64,000 nucleotides of DNA. Origin: Notamacropus eugenii. Its lineage: Eukaryota > Chordata > Mammalia > Diprotodontia > Macropodidae. A program made the translations under genes and the position numbers. Under the pieces are notes generated by a model. It was not told where the DNA came from and did no database searches. It saw nothing but the letters and a program-made list of their open reading frames with translations. Positions 1 to 54,479 of the stretch are shown here, one piece after another (the stretch's first letter is position 1; the number at the start of each line of letters is the position of its first letter). The stretch covers positions 33,684,817 through 33,748,816 of the forward strand of contig NC_092875.1 of assembly GCF_028372415.1 (NCBI RefSeq), given 5' to 3'.

Positions 1-11
1 TGCCTTGTCTT

Positions 12-141
12 CCCCCATTAGAATGTAAGTTCCTTGAAGGCAGGTAAAGATTATTTTTCTTTTTGTGTTTGAATTCCCAGTGTTTACTTGGGGGGCTGAC
101 AACAAAGTGAACTCTTAATCAATGTTTGTTGACTGGCTGAC
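12..141 (+). repeat. L2-type LINE 3' end
   Basis: Shows the ordered landmarks of an L2 3' end: CCATTAGAATGTAAGTTCC, TTGAAGGCAGG, a T-rich stretch, CCCAGTG, then AATGTTTGTTGACTGGCTGA. A second partial copy (GCTCCCTGAAGGCAAGG) lies at 180-237. Confidence 0.75.
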
Positions 142-240
142 TTGATCACATCCATTCAGTGGAACCACAAACTTATCCAGTAGAATAAGCTCCCTGAAGG
201 CAAGGCCTGTTCTTCATTTTGGCTTTGTATTACCAAGGGG

Positions 241-720
241 CAGTCAAGTTCAACAAGCATTTATTAGGCACCTAGTATTTGCCAGAAATTGTAGTAAGTA
301 CTGATGATACAAAGAAAAGGCATCTTCCCCCAAAGGAAGAACTCACAGTTTTTGGGGGGAAAACAAAATGCAAACAACAATGTACAAACAAGAGACATAC
401 TATGCAGGATAAATTGAAGTTAATCAATAGGGGGAAGTGGCTAGAATTAAGGAAAAGTGGGAAAGGATTCTTGAAGGTGTGATTCAACCTGAGACTTGGA
501 ACCAGGGAAGCTTGGAATAGAATGAGAGCAGAGAGCATTCCAGGCATGGTGCACAGCCAATGAAAATGCCTGGGGGGCAGGGTTGGGGGGAGAGAATGGA
601 GTATCTTGTGTGAGAAACAGCAAGGAGTTGAGTGTCACTGGATCATAAGGACATGGGGGGAGAGGGGGAATGAAAGAAAACTGGAAAGATAGGAGGACAG
701 GTTATGAAAGGAGGCTAGAT
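241..720 (-). repeat. L2/CR1-type LINE 3' region
   Basis: Reads on the plus strand as CAACAAGCATTTATTAGGCAC, then GATACAAAGAAAAGGCA, GAGAGCATTCCAGGCATGG, AACTGGAAAGATAGGAGG. The same ordered landmarks recur in the larger element at 34845-37300, whose minus strand encodes reverse transcriptase, so this piece is its 3' part. Confidence 0.65.
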
Positions 721-1884
721 GCCTTTAAGAAAGCTAGATGAGAATTACAAAGCATTAAGCTAGAGGCAAGCAATGGCCCACCTATTGGCTGAGACCAGAG
801 CAGAGAAAGACAAAGAACTGGCAAATGAGCAGTGTAAGGGAGATCTAGCTTATCCTTTGTATTTAGATGGGTGTTTTTTTTTCCTTTTTTCCTCCCCTTT
901 GCTCTTTTTGGTAATACGTCTTATTTATATTTCAAGTAATTGATTTTTTACATTATATTATCATTCTTGTATAGTGGTAATCCCTTCCCCCACCCACAGC
1001 AGAAACACAAGGTACATAAGGGCAGGGGACTTTTTCTCATTTTCCTTCTATCTCTATTGCCTAGTAAGAAGTTTTGCACACCATGGGAATTGGGGGTCGG
1101 AGGGAGTGTGTGGATTTCAGGGATGATGGGGATGGGTCTAAATCTGAGATTTTATTTGTGTAGGGAGTTCCCTGTGAGGAAATTTCCTTCACCAATGACT
1201 GCCCTGCAAACTATATCAGAGTTGCCTTGAACATATTAAATATTTAATAAGTACATGTTAGACTGAATTTGATTGAATTTGTATCAATACCATTCAGTGT
1301 GCTCTCTCTCTGTCTCTCTCATCCTTAGTTTTCCTTGGCCAGACAACCGTGCTTAACCTCACTCCCTCTAAAAAAGGCATCCCTAAGTAACTGGAGGTCA
1401 AGGTGAAATCCAAAAGAGCAGACTTATCTGTAGAAGATGCCTTAAGACCACAACTTGTAAAACTGTGCTTTCTCTAAGTCTTAACACAAAATTTACTGAA
1501 TACAAGAAAGCATTCCTCGTGGAGTCCACATGTTACTTAGAAACCTTTAGTGCCCACTCTCTCTCCCCACAATGGTTCCACATCCTGTTCCTGATACCTT
1601 TACTTAGCCCACTATGCACTCGTTTTGCTTTCTTGATTGTTCTTGAGGGGTTTCAGTGGTAGAAGCCACCAAACCAGAAAGTCTCCCGAACCTAAACAAG
1701 CTATGTTACTCCTTGTGGGCTTCCAAATGTCGTGCATACAGCCAGTACCAAACAAAGGCTGCATGAATGAACTTCCTTATTCTTTGTTTCAATGGACGTC
1801 TGATTCATAGCACCTACAGGTCAGCCCCTTTTGAAGCTGACCTGAGAGGATGATTAATATTTTATTTGTACATGTATATATGTT

Positions 1885-1995
1885 GTACCAATAAGCACCT
1901 GGAAGGAAGGAACTATTACATATTTGCCTTGACATCACCAGCTCTTAGCACACTAACCAGGCCACAGCAGGCACTTAATAAAGGCTTGGTGATGG
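1885..1995 (+). repeat. L2-type LINE 3' end
   Basis: AAGCACCTGGAAGGAAGGAAC, CTCTTAGCACACTAACCAGG, GGCACTTAATAAAGGCTTGG match the L2 tail pattern. It sits just past the proposed PTPN11 cleavage site. Confidence 0.6.
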
Positions 1996-2020
1996 GTCTT
2001 CCCATTGGGCCTTCAGAATT

Positions 2021-2063
2021 TTTAATGAAATAAAAACGCCAGAATATAAGAAAATGATTTTAT
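2021..2063 (-). terminator. PTPN11: Poly(A) signal and cleavage region of PTPN11
   Basis: On the minus strand an AATAAA hexamer (plus-strand 2058-2063) is followed by about 20 nt and then a U-rich stretch (GTTTTTATTTCATT), the usual layout of signal, cleavage site and downstream element. Immediately beyond, repeats of the intergenic type begin. Other minus-strand AATAAA hexamers exist (near 2838 and 1860), so alternative ends are possible. Confidence 0.6.
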
Positions 2064-5000
2064 TCCTAATTTTCAGTTCTGATACAGTTTACAAATACAC
2101 TTTTACTCTGATAATTCAGCCTTGCTGCTAGCAAAGCCTCTGAACTAACACCCATAAATACAGGTTGGGAGGCAATTAACATCCACTATTGTTTCTATAC
2201 ATAAACTATTCTTTTAATGTCTTTTTTTGACAATTGCAAATCGACTACATAACATAGGTGGGCAAAAAGGCAATAAGTGAGTCTTTTGAAACACTAAATG
2301 TATAATAAACACAGCGCATATTATCAACATTTACATGATTCACATCAAATTGATGACATCCTAAAACGTATTCCTTTTAAAGGACAGATTTTCAATAAAA
2401 TATTACATTTCATTTAATACTCTGGTACAATACTTCATACACTGCAGGAAAATTAAAAGTAGGCCTAGTCATCAGCTTAATACAGGATCCCTTCTCATTA
2501 GCCTTTAGTAATAAAAAGAATCACAATTATGTCATAAATAAACAGGCAAAATTAATAATTACAAGTTTTGAGGTTGAGCGTGGAAACATTTTTCAAATTA
2601 GTTTTGAGTAACAAAAAGTTATGAAAAACACTGAAACGAGCTCCTAAATAGATTTGCAATCTGCCCCAAACAAAAACAAAAAAGGAGCAACATTTTAGTT
2701 AGGATACAATAACAATAAACTATATTTCTAAACTAATATTCAAGAGGGAAAATTAAAAGTCCTCTCCAAATTAATGGCTAGCAGTCCTAATAAGATAACC
2801 ATAAATCAGCGTGACCATTTGCTATAAAACTTTTTTTTTATTTTTATATTTTTTTCTTACAATGCACAGTCAACGAAAACTGTACCAGGTTTGTACTGGT
2901 AAAAAATATATAATATATATAGATATATGTGTGTTGTGCCTCAGGAGTTACACTCTTAAGTTTTCTTGTGGTGTAAGTAATCTATACCAAATACTTCTAA
3001 CTCAATTCCTTTTCTGTTCCACTGAACTAGAAATAATCCATGATGTCAAATTATTTTTAAAAACACCTACTAGAATAATATCTCAAGATACAATGGGAGT
3101 CGATAAATAAGGTGAACTTAAATGGAGCTTCAAAACAGTTCATTCCAGAAACATGAATTTACCCTTTTGTCAGTGGAATCCCCTACTCCCTGGACACACT
3201 GTTTCTAGCAATTGACTAGCTAGTTTTGTTCCATCAGAGAATGGTGGAATGAAAGTGGGAAAAAGACGAGCCAATTAAGCACCAATAGCTTCAACATCTG
3301 TACTAGCTCTGGACATGCACCCCTTTCTCCCTCAGTGCAGCCCAAATTTGAGAAAATTAGAAAGGACTCAATGTGGACTTTCTGTACACAGAGGATGCAG
3401 GGGAAGCAGCAGGGTCTCCTGGTGCCTGCTTTGTTAATGTAGGAGCAAATACTGCCCTGTTACAGAAGAGCACCCATTAGGGGAACCACACTTTTAAAAA
3501 ATGACTAGATTACTGACTTCACAGTGCCTCAGAAAAGTTCACAGTACGATACCCTTGTCACTGTACATTTGTCTTTGTGCAAATGCACCACCAGACCTGA
3601 CATGTGCCACCGTCTTCCCAGAAAAGCGTTTGGCTTTTTTTTTTTTTTTTGGTAATGGGGGAGGCTGGTGGAGAATGTGTGTGCTTAACTGGACACTCTG
3701 CCCTTTGTTTTCAGTATGTAAGAGTGTCCCCACATTTCTAAACAATTCACACCTGTGTATATACATTTTTGTTTTGGTTTGGTTTGGTTTTTTTAAATGA
3801 TTGGTTTAACTCCTTCCAAAAGCAAAAAAACGGAATGGCACTTTGCTATTTAACTGCCACGAAATCTGAAAAAAGGGTCCCCAAATTGGAAAACTGGCTG
3901 TTGTGACAATGTTGTCAATTCTGTGCATGGACTATGCATGAGTGCTCTGTGCTCAGACGTGCAGGTAATGAAGACATGTAGTAATGCGCACATGCTGGTA
4001 TGTTTGCAAGACATGGAAATTCACCTTAATTATGGACTCTCAAAAGAAACAGCACATTTCCAGCCTGTACTAGGCTCTGGCATAGAGACACTAAAGATAA
4101 TCCCTCCATCTCTCTCTCCCTACCCCCTCCTCTAATCAACCACATGAACAAGTCCATTCCTTTCAACTTGAGCAATCCCCATGGTTTTCAGCAGGGCCAT
4201 ACGATAGACAGAAGCTTCTGCTTAAAAAAGCTGTTAACTCTAAAATCCTGAATTCATTTGCTTCTTTTGTTTTTAATTTCAATATCACATTTCAGACAAA
4301 TTCTCTAGCTCAATATACAGAACCCTAGTTTCACAACTTAAAAAGAGCCAGTTCACTTTTGCATGATATGTACATGACATGATACTCAGAATTAGGACTA
4401 CAGGTGGGGTGAGGCAGGCAGTTGGCCAGGGTGCAATAAGCAAGCACAGATACTTCAACCAAAAACAGGTTTTAATAAATGTGCACACACACACGTTTTT
4501 GTGCCAAAAAATTCTACTGTTCACGGCATGGAGCTCCTTGAGGGCAGATGCTATCTCCATCTCTCTCTCTTTTTTATCTTGGCATCCCCCAGGAGCCTAG
4601 CAAAGTGCCTTGGTGCTCACTGACAAACTAAATGTTAGTTCAACTGAATAACTCATACCACATGTGACTTGAACAATGTGAAGTCTTGAAGCCTTTAATG
4701 GACTCACAAGGAACAATTTCCAAATACAGAAGGTTATAATTTCCAAACCTTGCAGAAGGCATTCCAATATTTTGTCAACTCTGGTAACAAAATTCATTTG
4801 TTGGCTACAGAATGAATGTGACTTCAAACATGATTCAAGGTCATCTGATCCATCCATCAAGGACTACTTTTGCCCCCAACTTCTGCTGCTTCCCCATAAA
4901 CCACCTTTTCTAAGCTAATAATTCTGTGAGCTCCACTTGCCGATCTGATATGCACCCTATTCAGTGTCACACAAAGCTCATGTGAAATTTGGTAATGTGT

Positions 5001-7438
5001 AACCAAGTTCTGGTGATGCTTCATGGCTGCAAACTGTGGACTACCAGTCTTTGAAGGGTTAAAGCTACAGGTCACCATGGGCAGGGGCATAACCAGGCTA
5101 TAGCACTTTAGCAACAAAGAAGCTGAGTATCAGAGAGATCAAAGATCAGAAAAGGAAGGGCACAGTCATGGAGCAAGAGCGAGTGATGACTGAGTGTGAG
5201 ATCGTTATGCCCCACTGGAACCCTCACAGTGCCCAGGGATCTAGAAGCAGACCCTGAGGGCACCAATCAAATCCTTTGGGGAAGTGTCACAGGACGGCAT
5301 GGACAAAGGCTGAACAAGACAAGAAGGTGTGAATGGGCTGCCACTAGCATCACTGCCAAGAGTGTCTGCCCACCTTAAGGAGATCCCAGTTCCATTGAGT
5401 TATCCAGTGCTCAATAATCATTCAGTGATCTGGCAGAACTAAGACACAGTTTGACAATCCCATGATACTATACTGATTTAGGAAAATAAGAAAAGGTTTC
5501 ATTAAACCAATGTCCCATAAAGGACTTCACAAAGCCAAGTGAAAGAAGTTACCTCACCATCAAGTTACAGGACAAGTTGGGTTCAGAGAGTGCAAATACT
5601 ATTGATTCTACCCTACAGGCATTGACATTAATGCAACAAATACATTTGTACAATCAAACCATTGTACAAATATAAGGATATATGCTGGTGAAAGTCTGTC
5701 CCAAAGTCAAGAGTCCAAAGTACTACCATATAGTAGAGGCGAACAAAAGCATTTTCAAAGTGATCGTGCAATAAAAAGATGCACTTATTTCAATGCACAC
5801 AAATGCAGGCTTTATGCAGCCCCCTCGGGCAGAGGGCCTGAATTCTCTCTCATCTCAGGCCCAGCTGCACTTATCCTATGTGGATCCTACAGACAGCCAA
5901 AGTCTCACTGTGGCCTACCAAAGGTCAGAGCATTCACTCCTCTGCATGTGAAAATGACCAAAAGAGTCTCCCCAAATGACTTCAGGAAAAAACAACACTC
6001 TACCAGCTCTACTGGAAAGAAGCTCCCACTCTTGGTGATCTGGGCCTGATCTAGTCACTGAATCGGTTCCACTCTGCCTCTGAGACCCAGGGAGGCTCAA
6101 AGCACAGAAACAAAAGACAGCCATAGGGCAAGGAACCTGAGTAGTTACAGGGGCTCAAAAGGGAAGTCACTAGAGGAGCTTATTTGTCATTATAAATACG
6201 ACCAAAAATACTCCAGCTGAAATAAACACGATGAAGAATGGTGGAACACACATAGCAAAGAGGGATGTGGCTCTGGAAGGCACTTAAGGTAAAAGAAGGT
6301 TGGTGAAAATCCCATTCAATGAAACAGAAAGGAGCTGTTGCTGGCAATCCTGTCCCCCAGTCCTGGCACTGACCCCTTCTTGCCTTGTTTCAGCCAACCC
6401 TCTGTGTTCACACAGATCAACTTCAGAGGCCTGGCTCAGATCATGTATCCTTCCACTGGATTCTGAAGTACAGATCACCTAGAGAAGTATAGGGCCTTAC
6501 TGAAAACCACAGGAGCCCCGAGTGTGGGGAAAGGGTCACCCATATCAGCTCACAGACGGTACAGCAGGGTGGTTGGGGTTGAGCAATCACCAAGAATCAC
6601 CAGAAGCTCACTAAAAGGTCTTCTGCCTCCAACTGCCCAGCCGCTAGATGACCGTGAAGGCCGCAGGAATCCCCTCAGGCTGCTGCCACCTCTTGCCCCT
6701 GCTCCAAGCTGCTGCTTCTCTGAATGACTGCAAATGTTCCCTCCAATACTGGTCATCAGTGTTCTCTTGAGCATAAAGACAGTGACTCTGGTTCAAAGAA
6801 AACCTTGTGCATGTTTTCCCAACAGAAACTCAACAACTAGGCTGAGGAGTAAGTCAGCCATCTGCTAACAAAGGAAGGCACCTCCTCTCCAAACACCAGT
6901 GACCTTCCAGTTTGGAAAGAAAATGCTCAACTCTGTAAGCTTCAGGCATTAGGATATGATTCTATCCTCTATCACTTATAATAGATAATAATAAAAAATT
7001 GTTCCCATTTATACTGGATGTTGTTTTGACACATTTTCCCAAATCACTGCTCCTTCAAAAAGTGCCCTTTCATGCCTCACAAAGAGAAAGAGAATAAATC
7101 TGCTCCAATTTTAAAAAGAAAAATGCTGATAACTTGAATTTTAATCACCATCATCTGCAAAATGTGGAAATGAAAATTTAATAGCTTCCTCAATTTAAAA
7201 CAAAATTCTATAAAATATAACATTGTCTACATTGTAGAGATGATTTCTTCTTATTTAAAAAACAAGCAATTGTAAATCAGGCATTGTTGAGAGAGAAAAT
7301 CATGATCTTTATATGAGTTCGCACTTTGCTTATTAGCAGAAGTTAAACAGTCAGAATGCAAACCTTCCAAATTCATTCTTCACATGAAAGTCCTTGCTTC
7401 TTTCTTGACCTTTTGGGGTTGGGGAGGAATAGTCATAT
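2040..7438 (-). other. PTPN11: PTPN11 exon 16: long 3' UTR
   Basis: Starts after a clear acceptor (tctctttccag) at the left end of the 3'-UTR intron. Its first 120 nt resemble the human PTPN11 3' UTR as I remember it (shared blocks such as AAGGTCAAGAA, TTTATGTGAAGA-like and GAATTTGGAAGG). Downstream the block is AT-rich and has few repeats, apart from an L2-like piece near 4525-4640. The proposed end is about 20 nt past an AATAAA at 2058-2063. About 5.4 kb would be long but in keeping with the multi-kilobase UTR of the human transcript. The 5' boundary is well supported; the 3' boundary is inferred. Confidence 0.75.
4525..4645 (+). repeat. L2-type 3' end inside the 3' UTR
   Basis: GGAGCTCCTTGAGGGCAGATG, ATCTTGGCATCCCCCAGGAG, TAGCAAAGTGCCTTGGTGC: a degraded L2 tail, antisense to the PTPN11 transcript. 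Confidence 0.6.
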
Positions 7439-9625
7439 CTGGAAAGAGAAGAAAGGAAGCAAGAAATTATTTAGAAATACATATCTAAAAGGCTAATAAA
7501 AATGAAAACATTTGTCAGCATAAAACTAATAATGTGGAATTCTATATTGAAAAAATAAGTTCACGGCAAGCCATAACTTTCTATTTGTTATTAAGAAATA
7601 CTTTCGTCTCTAATTTGAAGAGTTAAAACCTTCTGAAAAGGTGTTAGGGCCAACAGCAGGGTAGAATACTCTAAAATTATGGAGGATCACTGACTCAGAA
7701 CTGAAAGGGAACTGAGATAATTATTTGCTCTAATTCCTTTGTTTTACAGAGGGAACAGTACTCTCTAAGAGTGTACGGAGGATCTGATCGTAGCCTTGTG
7801 GTATTCAGCAATCCTACCAATGGTACAAAAGCGGAAGCCAGCACAAACTGGTTCCAAAAATATCTCAACACATCAAAACATTGACTGAAATCTTTCTTTT
7901 TTAATAAGAAGTCGACCTTCTCTAATACAATAGATTTGGGGATAAATGTATAGCCCTACTATACTCAGACGCACAGGAACAGCTGATGCCAGTTCAGTAA
8001 CAGTATAATACAGCAGCGAAAGAACCTACTGCAGTTCTATGCCTCATCAACAGTGATCAGCTCCAGAATGAGGAGGTGACCATGACCTGGGCCTCAAGTC
8101 CCATCTGCAGTACTGTTCTCACTCCTGGGAATCACACTGTGGAAGATCACTGACAGACTGTGGCACACCCACAAGATAGCAAGCAGAAGAATGAAAGGAC
8201 AAGAAACCATGCCACATAAGAGTCAGTTGGAGGAACAGAGCATAGAAATTGCCTACTAATTATAAGATTTGGGAGTACAAGGGGCTCAAGATGTGTTCAA
8301 TGATTTGAAATGCTTTCATGTGAAAGAGACCATAGGCCACCTAGAAGAGTTGCGGATGGGAATGGGAATGGGAGGCAGCTAGAATAATAGACTCTTAGGA
8401 TGCAAAGGGAAATTAGGGCTGCACTGAGAAAGGCACAGGATCCAGGAATAAGGAAGAGCTGATCCCACTCTCCTTTCAAGCCTTATCTGGATAACTAAGG
8501 TCATTTCTGGCAGCACAGGTCGAGAAGGGCACTGATGAGATGGAGAATGTTCAGAGGAGGTCACCCTGAGGGGGAAGGATTTTGAGTCCATGCCAAATGA
8601 AGATCAGTTGATGGAAATGGTCACAGTTAGGGGAGGAGGGTACAGAATTGATGTCTCCTAGGGGAAAAAAAAGCTATTCAGATTGTCACTCGTTTTACTC
8701 AGTCTCAGAGAGAAAAACAAGAAACAAAAGTTGGACATTTTTAAAGTCCAATTTAGGCTCAATATCTAGAAAAACTCCTTATTAACTCTAATTATCCACA
8801 AGTACAGTGGGACACAGTGAGAGGTGGTGGGTTGTCCTTCACTTGAGGACATTTGAGAAGAGTCTGGATGACAACGTCAGACACACTGTACAGGGGACAT
8901 TTTTCAGAGATACAGGTTGCATGAAGAGGCCACAGAAAGTAGAGCCAACGCTGAGATTTGGTGATTCTCTTTGTTCTGCTTGGTCCCAGAGGACAGAACT
9001 GTAAGCAGTAGGTGAAAGTCACAGAAAGACAAATTTCAGCTCAACATAAGAACAAGCTTCTTAAGCAGGAGAGGTGTCTGGTGGAGGAATGAGCTGCCTT
9101 AGGAGGCAGTGAGATCTCCAATATTTGAGGTGTTCACGTGGAGTATGGATAAACACTTGCTGGAGATGCTGTCAACAGCAAGCGGAATAGCCTGGAATGA
9201 GGTCAACTCGGAGCTTCTCCAGTTTTTCCCAGGGCCACCCAACTGCTAGGAGGAAGAGCAAAGAAGAGAATCAGGAGTTCTAACTCCTAGGGGACATTCC
9301 TCTCTACACAGGCCCCATATGCCTACACATGGTATCAGTATAGGTTGTATTCTAGGAAGTCATGGCAATTCCTACTAAGCATTTCAGAAAAGGGCCTATT
9401 TACTCTAAGTATCCGAAAGAGAGATATTAAGTTACCTTCAGAGAATGAACTCTGACTTTTGTGGATTCTAAAATGCTTGTCAAACTTAAAACTGGCAGAA
9501 TGTTACCTTGGGATAGGATTAGCTTATAAAAGCTTTTAACACAACTTTAACATCAGTACACCACAAAACACATACATATTGAACAGTAGTCGATTACAAC
9601 TATCAAACATTCTGAAGTTAATTAC
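7439..9625 (-). other. PTPN11: Intron 15 (inside the 3' UTR)
   Basis: GT-AG intron between the stop-codon exon and the UTR exon. It holds a short MIR-like piece (about 7670-7765) and three consecutive fragments of L3/CR1-type LINE 3' ends in the same orientation. No open frame of note. Confidence 0.85.
8040..9230 (+). repeat. Three successive L3/CR1-type LINE fragments
   Basis: Three blocks each match the same C-terminal or 3' part of L3: about 8090-8345 (GAAACCATGCCACATAAGAG, AATGCTTTCATGTGAAAGAG), about 8480-8935 (TCAGAGGAGGTCACCCTGAG, GAGTCCATGCCAAATGAAGA, CAATTTAGGCTCAATATC) and about 8960-9230 (GTCCCAGAGGACAGAACTG, AATGAGCTGCCTTAGGAGGC). All lie in the same direction. The boundaries are approximate. 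Confidence 0.6.
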
Positions 9626-51189
<41,564 letters not shown>

Positions 51190-51439
51190 TTAAACCATAT
51201 TTCCCACACTATCAGAGGGAGTATAAGTAACTGATAAGTCATTGACCAAAACATAAACAAAGAAATCTACCATGAAAATGTATCACCTCTTGAATATTAA
51301 TCCATTAGAGTCAGAAACTTTCAGCAAGAGAACTTCCTTCATAAATACCCCAAATGGGAATGGAAAGAAAAATTTATGGCATACTAAGTAGGTCCAACTT
51401 ATGTCAGCCTTAATTTACAGAAGTGGCAATAATGTAGAA

Positions 51440-51640
51440 GGATCTAATTTCAAATCCTCCCTCAGACATTTACTAGCTGGATGATCCTGGATCACTTAAG
51501 TCATTTAACCTTTCTCTGCCTCAGTTTCCTCATCTGTAAAATGTGGTTAATAACTGCACATAGTTCAGAAGGTTATTGTGAGGATCAAATGACACAGTGC
51601 GTAAAATACTTTGCAAACATTTAAACCACTATGTAGGTCC
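51440..51640 (+). repeat. MIR/tRNA-derived SINE fragment
   Basis: TCAAATCCTCCCTCAGACAT, CTCTGCCTCAGTTTCCTCAT, TGTAAAATGTGGTTAATAAC, TTGTGAGGATCAAATGACAC, AAAATACTTTGCAAACATT. Confidence 0.75.
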
Positions 51641-52239
51641 TAGCTATGACTTAATTATAATTTATCATTGAATGTAATTCAACGATAAATTGATAATGTC
51701 TGTGACAATGTTCAACGTAAAAGAGATATGTAATAATGCTAACTCAGGAGGCCACTTTGTTATGAACTAAATGAACTTTTAAGGGATTTCTCAACCAACA
51801 TTATCCCAATTCAAGTATGATACAAACAGCTGAGGTGCTGCAAGCCTTGACCACATCTGTATGATATCAATTAAGGACAGAGAAAGCATGATTCTTCATA
51901 CTGAAATGTTTCTGAATATCCATGAGCTTCCAGGTGTGAGTAGAATCCCCTTTCCAATGAAGTAAATTGCAACCATAACAACTCCTCTTGTGACTCTCAT
52001 CCATGTCTTTCCATAGATCCCACCCTGCGAAGCCACCCAACACATTGAAAGCTCCTCTAGATCTGTTACCATTACATGGATATCAGTATCACACACAGGC
52101 CTGTTCATGATCTTTCTATATGACTAGCCCAACTCCTTTTACTAATTATACATATGTAATTATGCATATATGTATATAATTAAATATACATGTATAATTA
52201 TTCTGTAGCATGTCTTTAATGCCACTTCTTAAAGGAAAG

Positions 52240-53460
52240 CAGTTTGGGAAAAATGAGCTGAGACCAGTATCTTGGACCTTAAACAAAAAGCTCAAAATGA
52301 ATACGCAACCTGAATGTTAAAGGGTGCATCATAGAAAAACTAAAAGACAACAGGGATCTAGAACCTTTTACTACTATAGACAGAGAGGGAACTCTTAACC
52401 CAACAAGGGATAGGAGGATCACAAAAGATAAAATAGATAATTTCAATCAGACAAAATACGCAGATTAATAAGGGAAACTAGCTAGCTTAATAAGGGACAC
52501 TGCTAACTGAGAGAAAAAATCCTTTCATCAAATATAAGTGACTAACATCAGATAGGAAATTAACATAAAAATATAAGACCAAGAGCCATTCTCCAAGGAT
52601 GAATGGCCAAAGAATAAAAAATTCTCAAAAGAAGAATAGTAAACCATTACCCATCTGAAAGATTGTTTCAAATCACTACTAAGAAAAATGCAAATCAAAA
52701 CAATTCTAAGGTTTACTTCATACCCCATAAACTGGCAATGATGAAAAAAATGCAAATAATCAATGTTGGAGGAGCTGTAGGAAGCAAGGTACACTTACTC
52801 AAACATTGTGTGTTGAGTTATACACTGGTTAAAACCAAAGTGGAATCGTGTTCAAAAAGTGACTAAAATCTCCATACTCTGATCCTGAGATCCCACTGCT
52901 AGTCATTTATCCTCAGGAGGTCAAAGACAGAAAGATAGATCTCATATACGTCAAAATATTCACAGCTGCACTTTTTGTGGTCATGAAGAACTGTGAGGAA
53001 AAGTGAACAGCGATTGACTAAGGAATAGCCAAACAAATTGGGGTACATCAATGGAATATTAAAAGCAAATTCGGAGAAGACTGGGAAGACTTATATGAAC
53101 TGACACAAAGTAAAATAAGAACCAAGAAAACATACATACAACATACAAAATTGACTACAATAATGTAAACAGAAAGAACAATAAAACTGCATGTTATATA
53201 ATCACAATGACCAAGTTGGACTCCAAAGAAGAGCTCAGGAAATACAACTGCCTCCCTTCATTGCAGGAGTAGAAAACTATGGGCTGGGGATACCATATAT
53301 GCTGTCAAAACTGGACAGTGTAGGGGTTAATTTTGCTAAACTGCTTTTTTTCTCCCTCTTTTTGTTACTTTGTTACCAAAAATGGCTCAAGGGACTAGGG
53401 AGGGGAAAGAAATAGAAGCAAAATGTTTAAAAAAAAAACAACCAATAAAAAGAAAAGTAG
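52240..53460 (+). repeat. L1 3' part (older copy)
   Basis: Longer 5' reach than the other L1 pieces: GAACTCTTAACCCAACAAGG, AGAGCCATTCTCCAAGGATG, ACTGGGAAGACTTATATGAA, ending at an A-rich tail near 53430-53460. Frames are heavily broken. Confidence 0.7.
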
Positions 53461-54479
53461 GTTGAAGTCACTGCAAAATGAAAGATTTGCAAGATAGTAT
53501 CTCAGATCTTAAAAAAAAAAAACAAAACAACAACCTCTACTTGAAAAACAGGAAGAAGCTGACAGGCAGCACCAAAAGCCCCCACAAAGGAAACCCTCAG
53601 GAACACTCGGATGCCAAGGTCAATGTCCCCTCTTCCTCCTCAGGCGGGCTTAGTGGTGCCAGAGCTGACCCAGGGCCCCAAACACTTGCTACTACTAGAC
53701 CCAAGAGGTATTACTAGACCTCTCCACCTCATCCTGGCCCCTCTAGCACAAAATCCTCAACAAGCAGCCCAACAATTCTTTTTGCAAAGACAGAAGATTT
53801 TGACAAAAACTGCAAACAAAACAGACCTCAATGGAAAAGTCTGAAAAAGCAAAGGAAATACAGGAAGAAGATGCAAAGGGTGCTTCTTTAGAAGAGGCAC
53901 CAGGTAAACACTAAAATGATGCAACTAACTGAATGTCATCAAGAATTACCAAAAGGGATTCTCAGACACAATGGGCCTCCTGGATGAAGAAGGGGCCTCA
54001 TGACAAACAGAATTATAAAAACTAGAAGTTAAGTTTTTGGGTGGAAGAAGAAATGGTCCACGTGGAATACTCTCAAGAGCTACAAACGAGGTGTCCAGAA
54101 CAGTTCACAGCAGGGGCCCCCAAAAGAGACCTGGAAAACAAGTGATTGAGAAATGAAGAGAAAAGCCTGCTAAGGCCACTTTCATACATTGGAAAAGGAA
54201 CAAATAGAGGAAAAAGAAGGAAAAAAACCTTTCACTTGTCCTCATCACCTTACACCTCATCCTATATCTCTCTTCCCTTTCTTCCACAATGGAACCCGTA
54301 GAGAAAAAAAGGTAGTCTGTGCTCTTCTACAAACACAGTGTAACATACTTCCTCTCTTCTCTCTCACTTCTCAAGCCCTTCCAATCTGGGTGTTCCAACA
54401 GCACTCAACAGAAACTCTGCTCCATGGTTACTAATAATTTCTTAATTATTAAATCCTGGAAATTTTTCTTGGTCCTCGG

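Larger units (their letters stand above)
1..2039. other. Intergenic DNA downstream of PTPN11
   Basis: No gene seen. It contains L2-type 3' ends on the plus strand (12-141, 180-237, 1885-1995), a longer minus-strand L2/CR1-type 3' region (241-720), a CT run near 1304-1320, and unassigned sequence between about 720 and 1885. Confidence 0.7.

Noticed and set aside
3361-3400. Plus-strand ATGTGGACTTTCTG, similar to the start of human PTPN11 UTR exon 16
   Set aside because: Wrong strand and no acceptor context. The true match is the minus-strand exon beginning at 7438, which has an acceptor and longer similarity.
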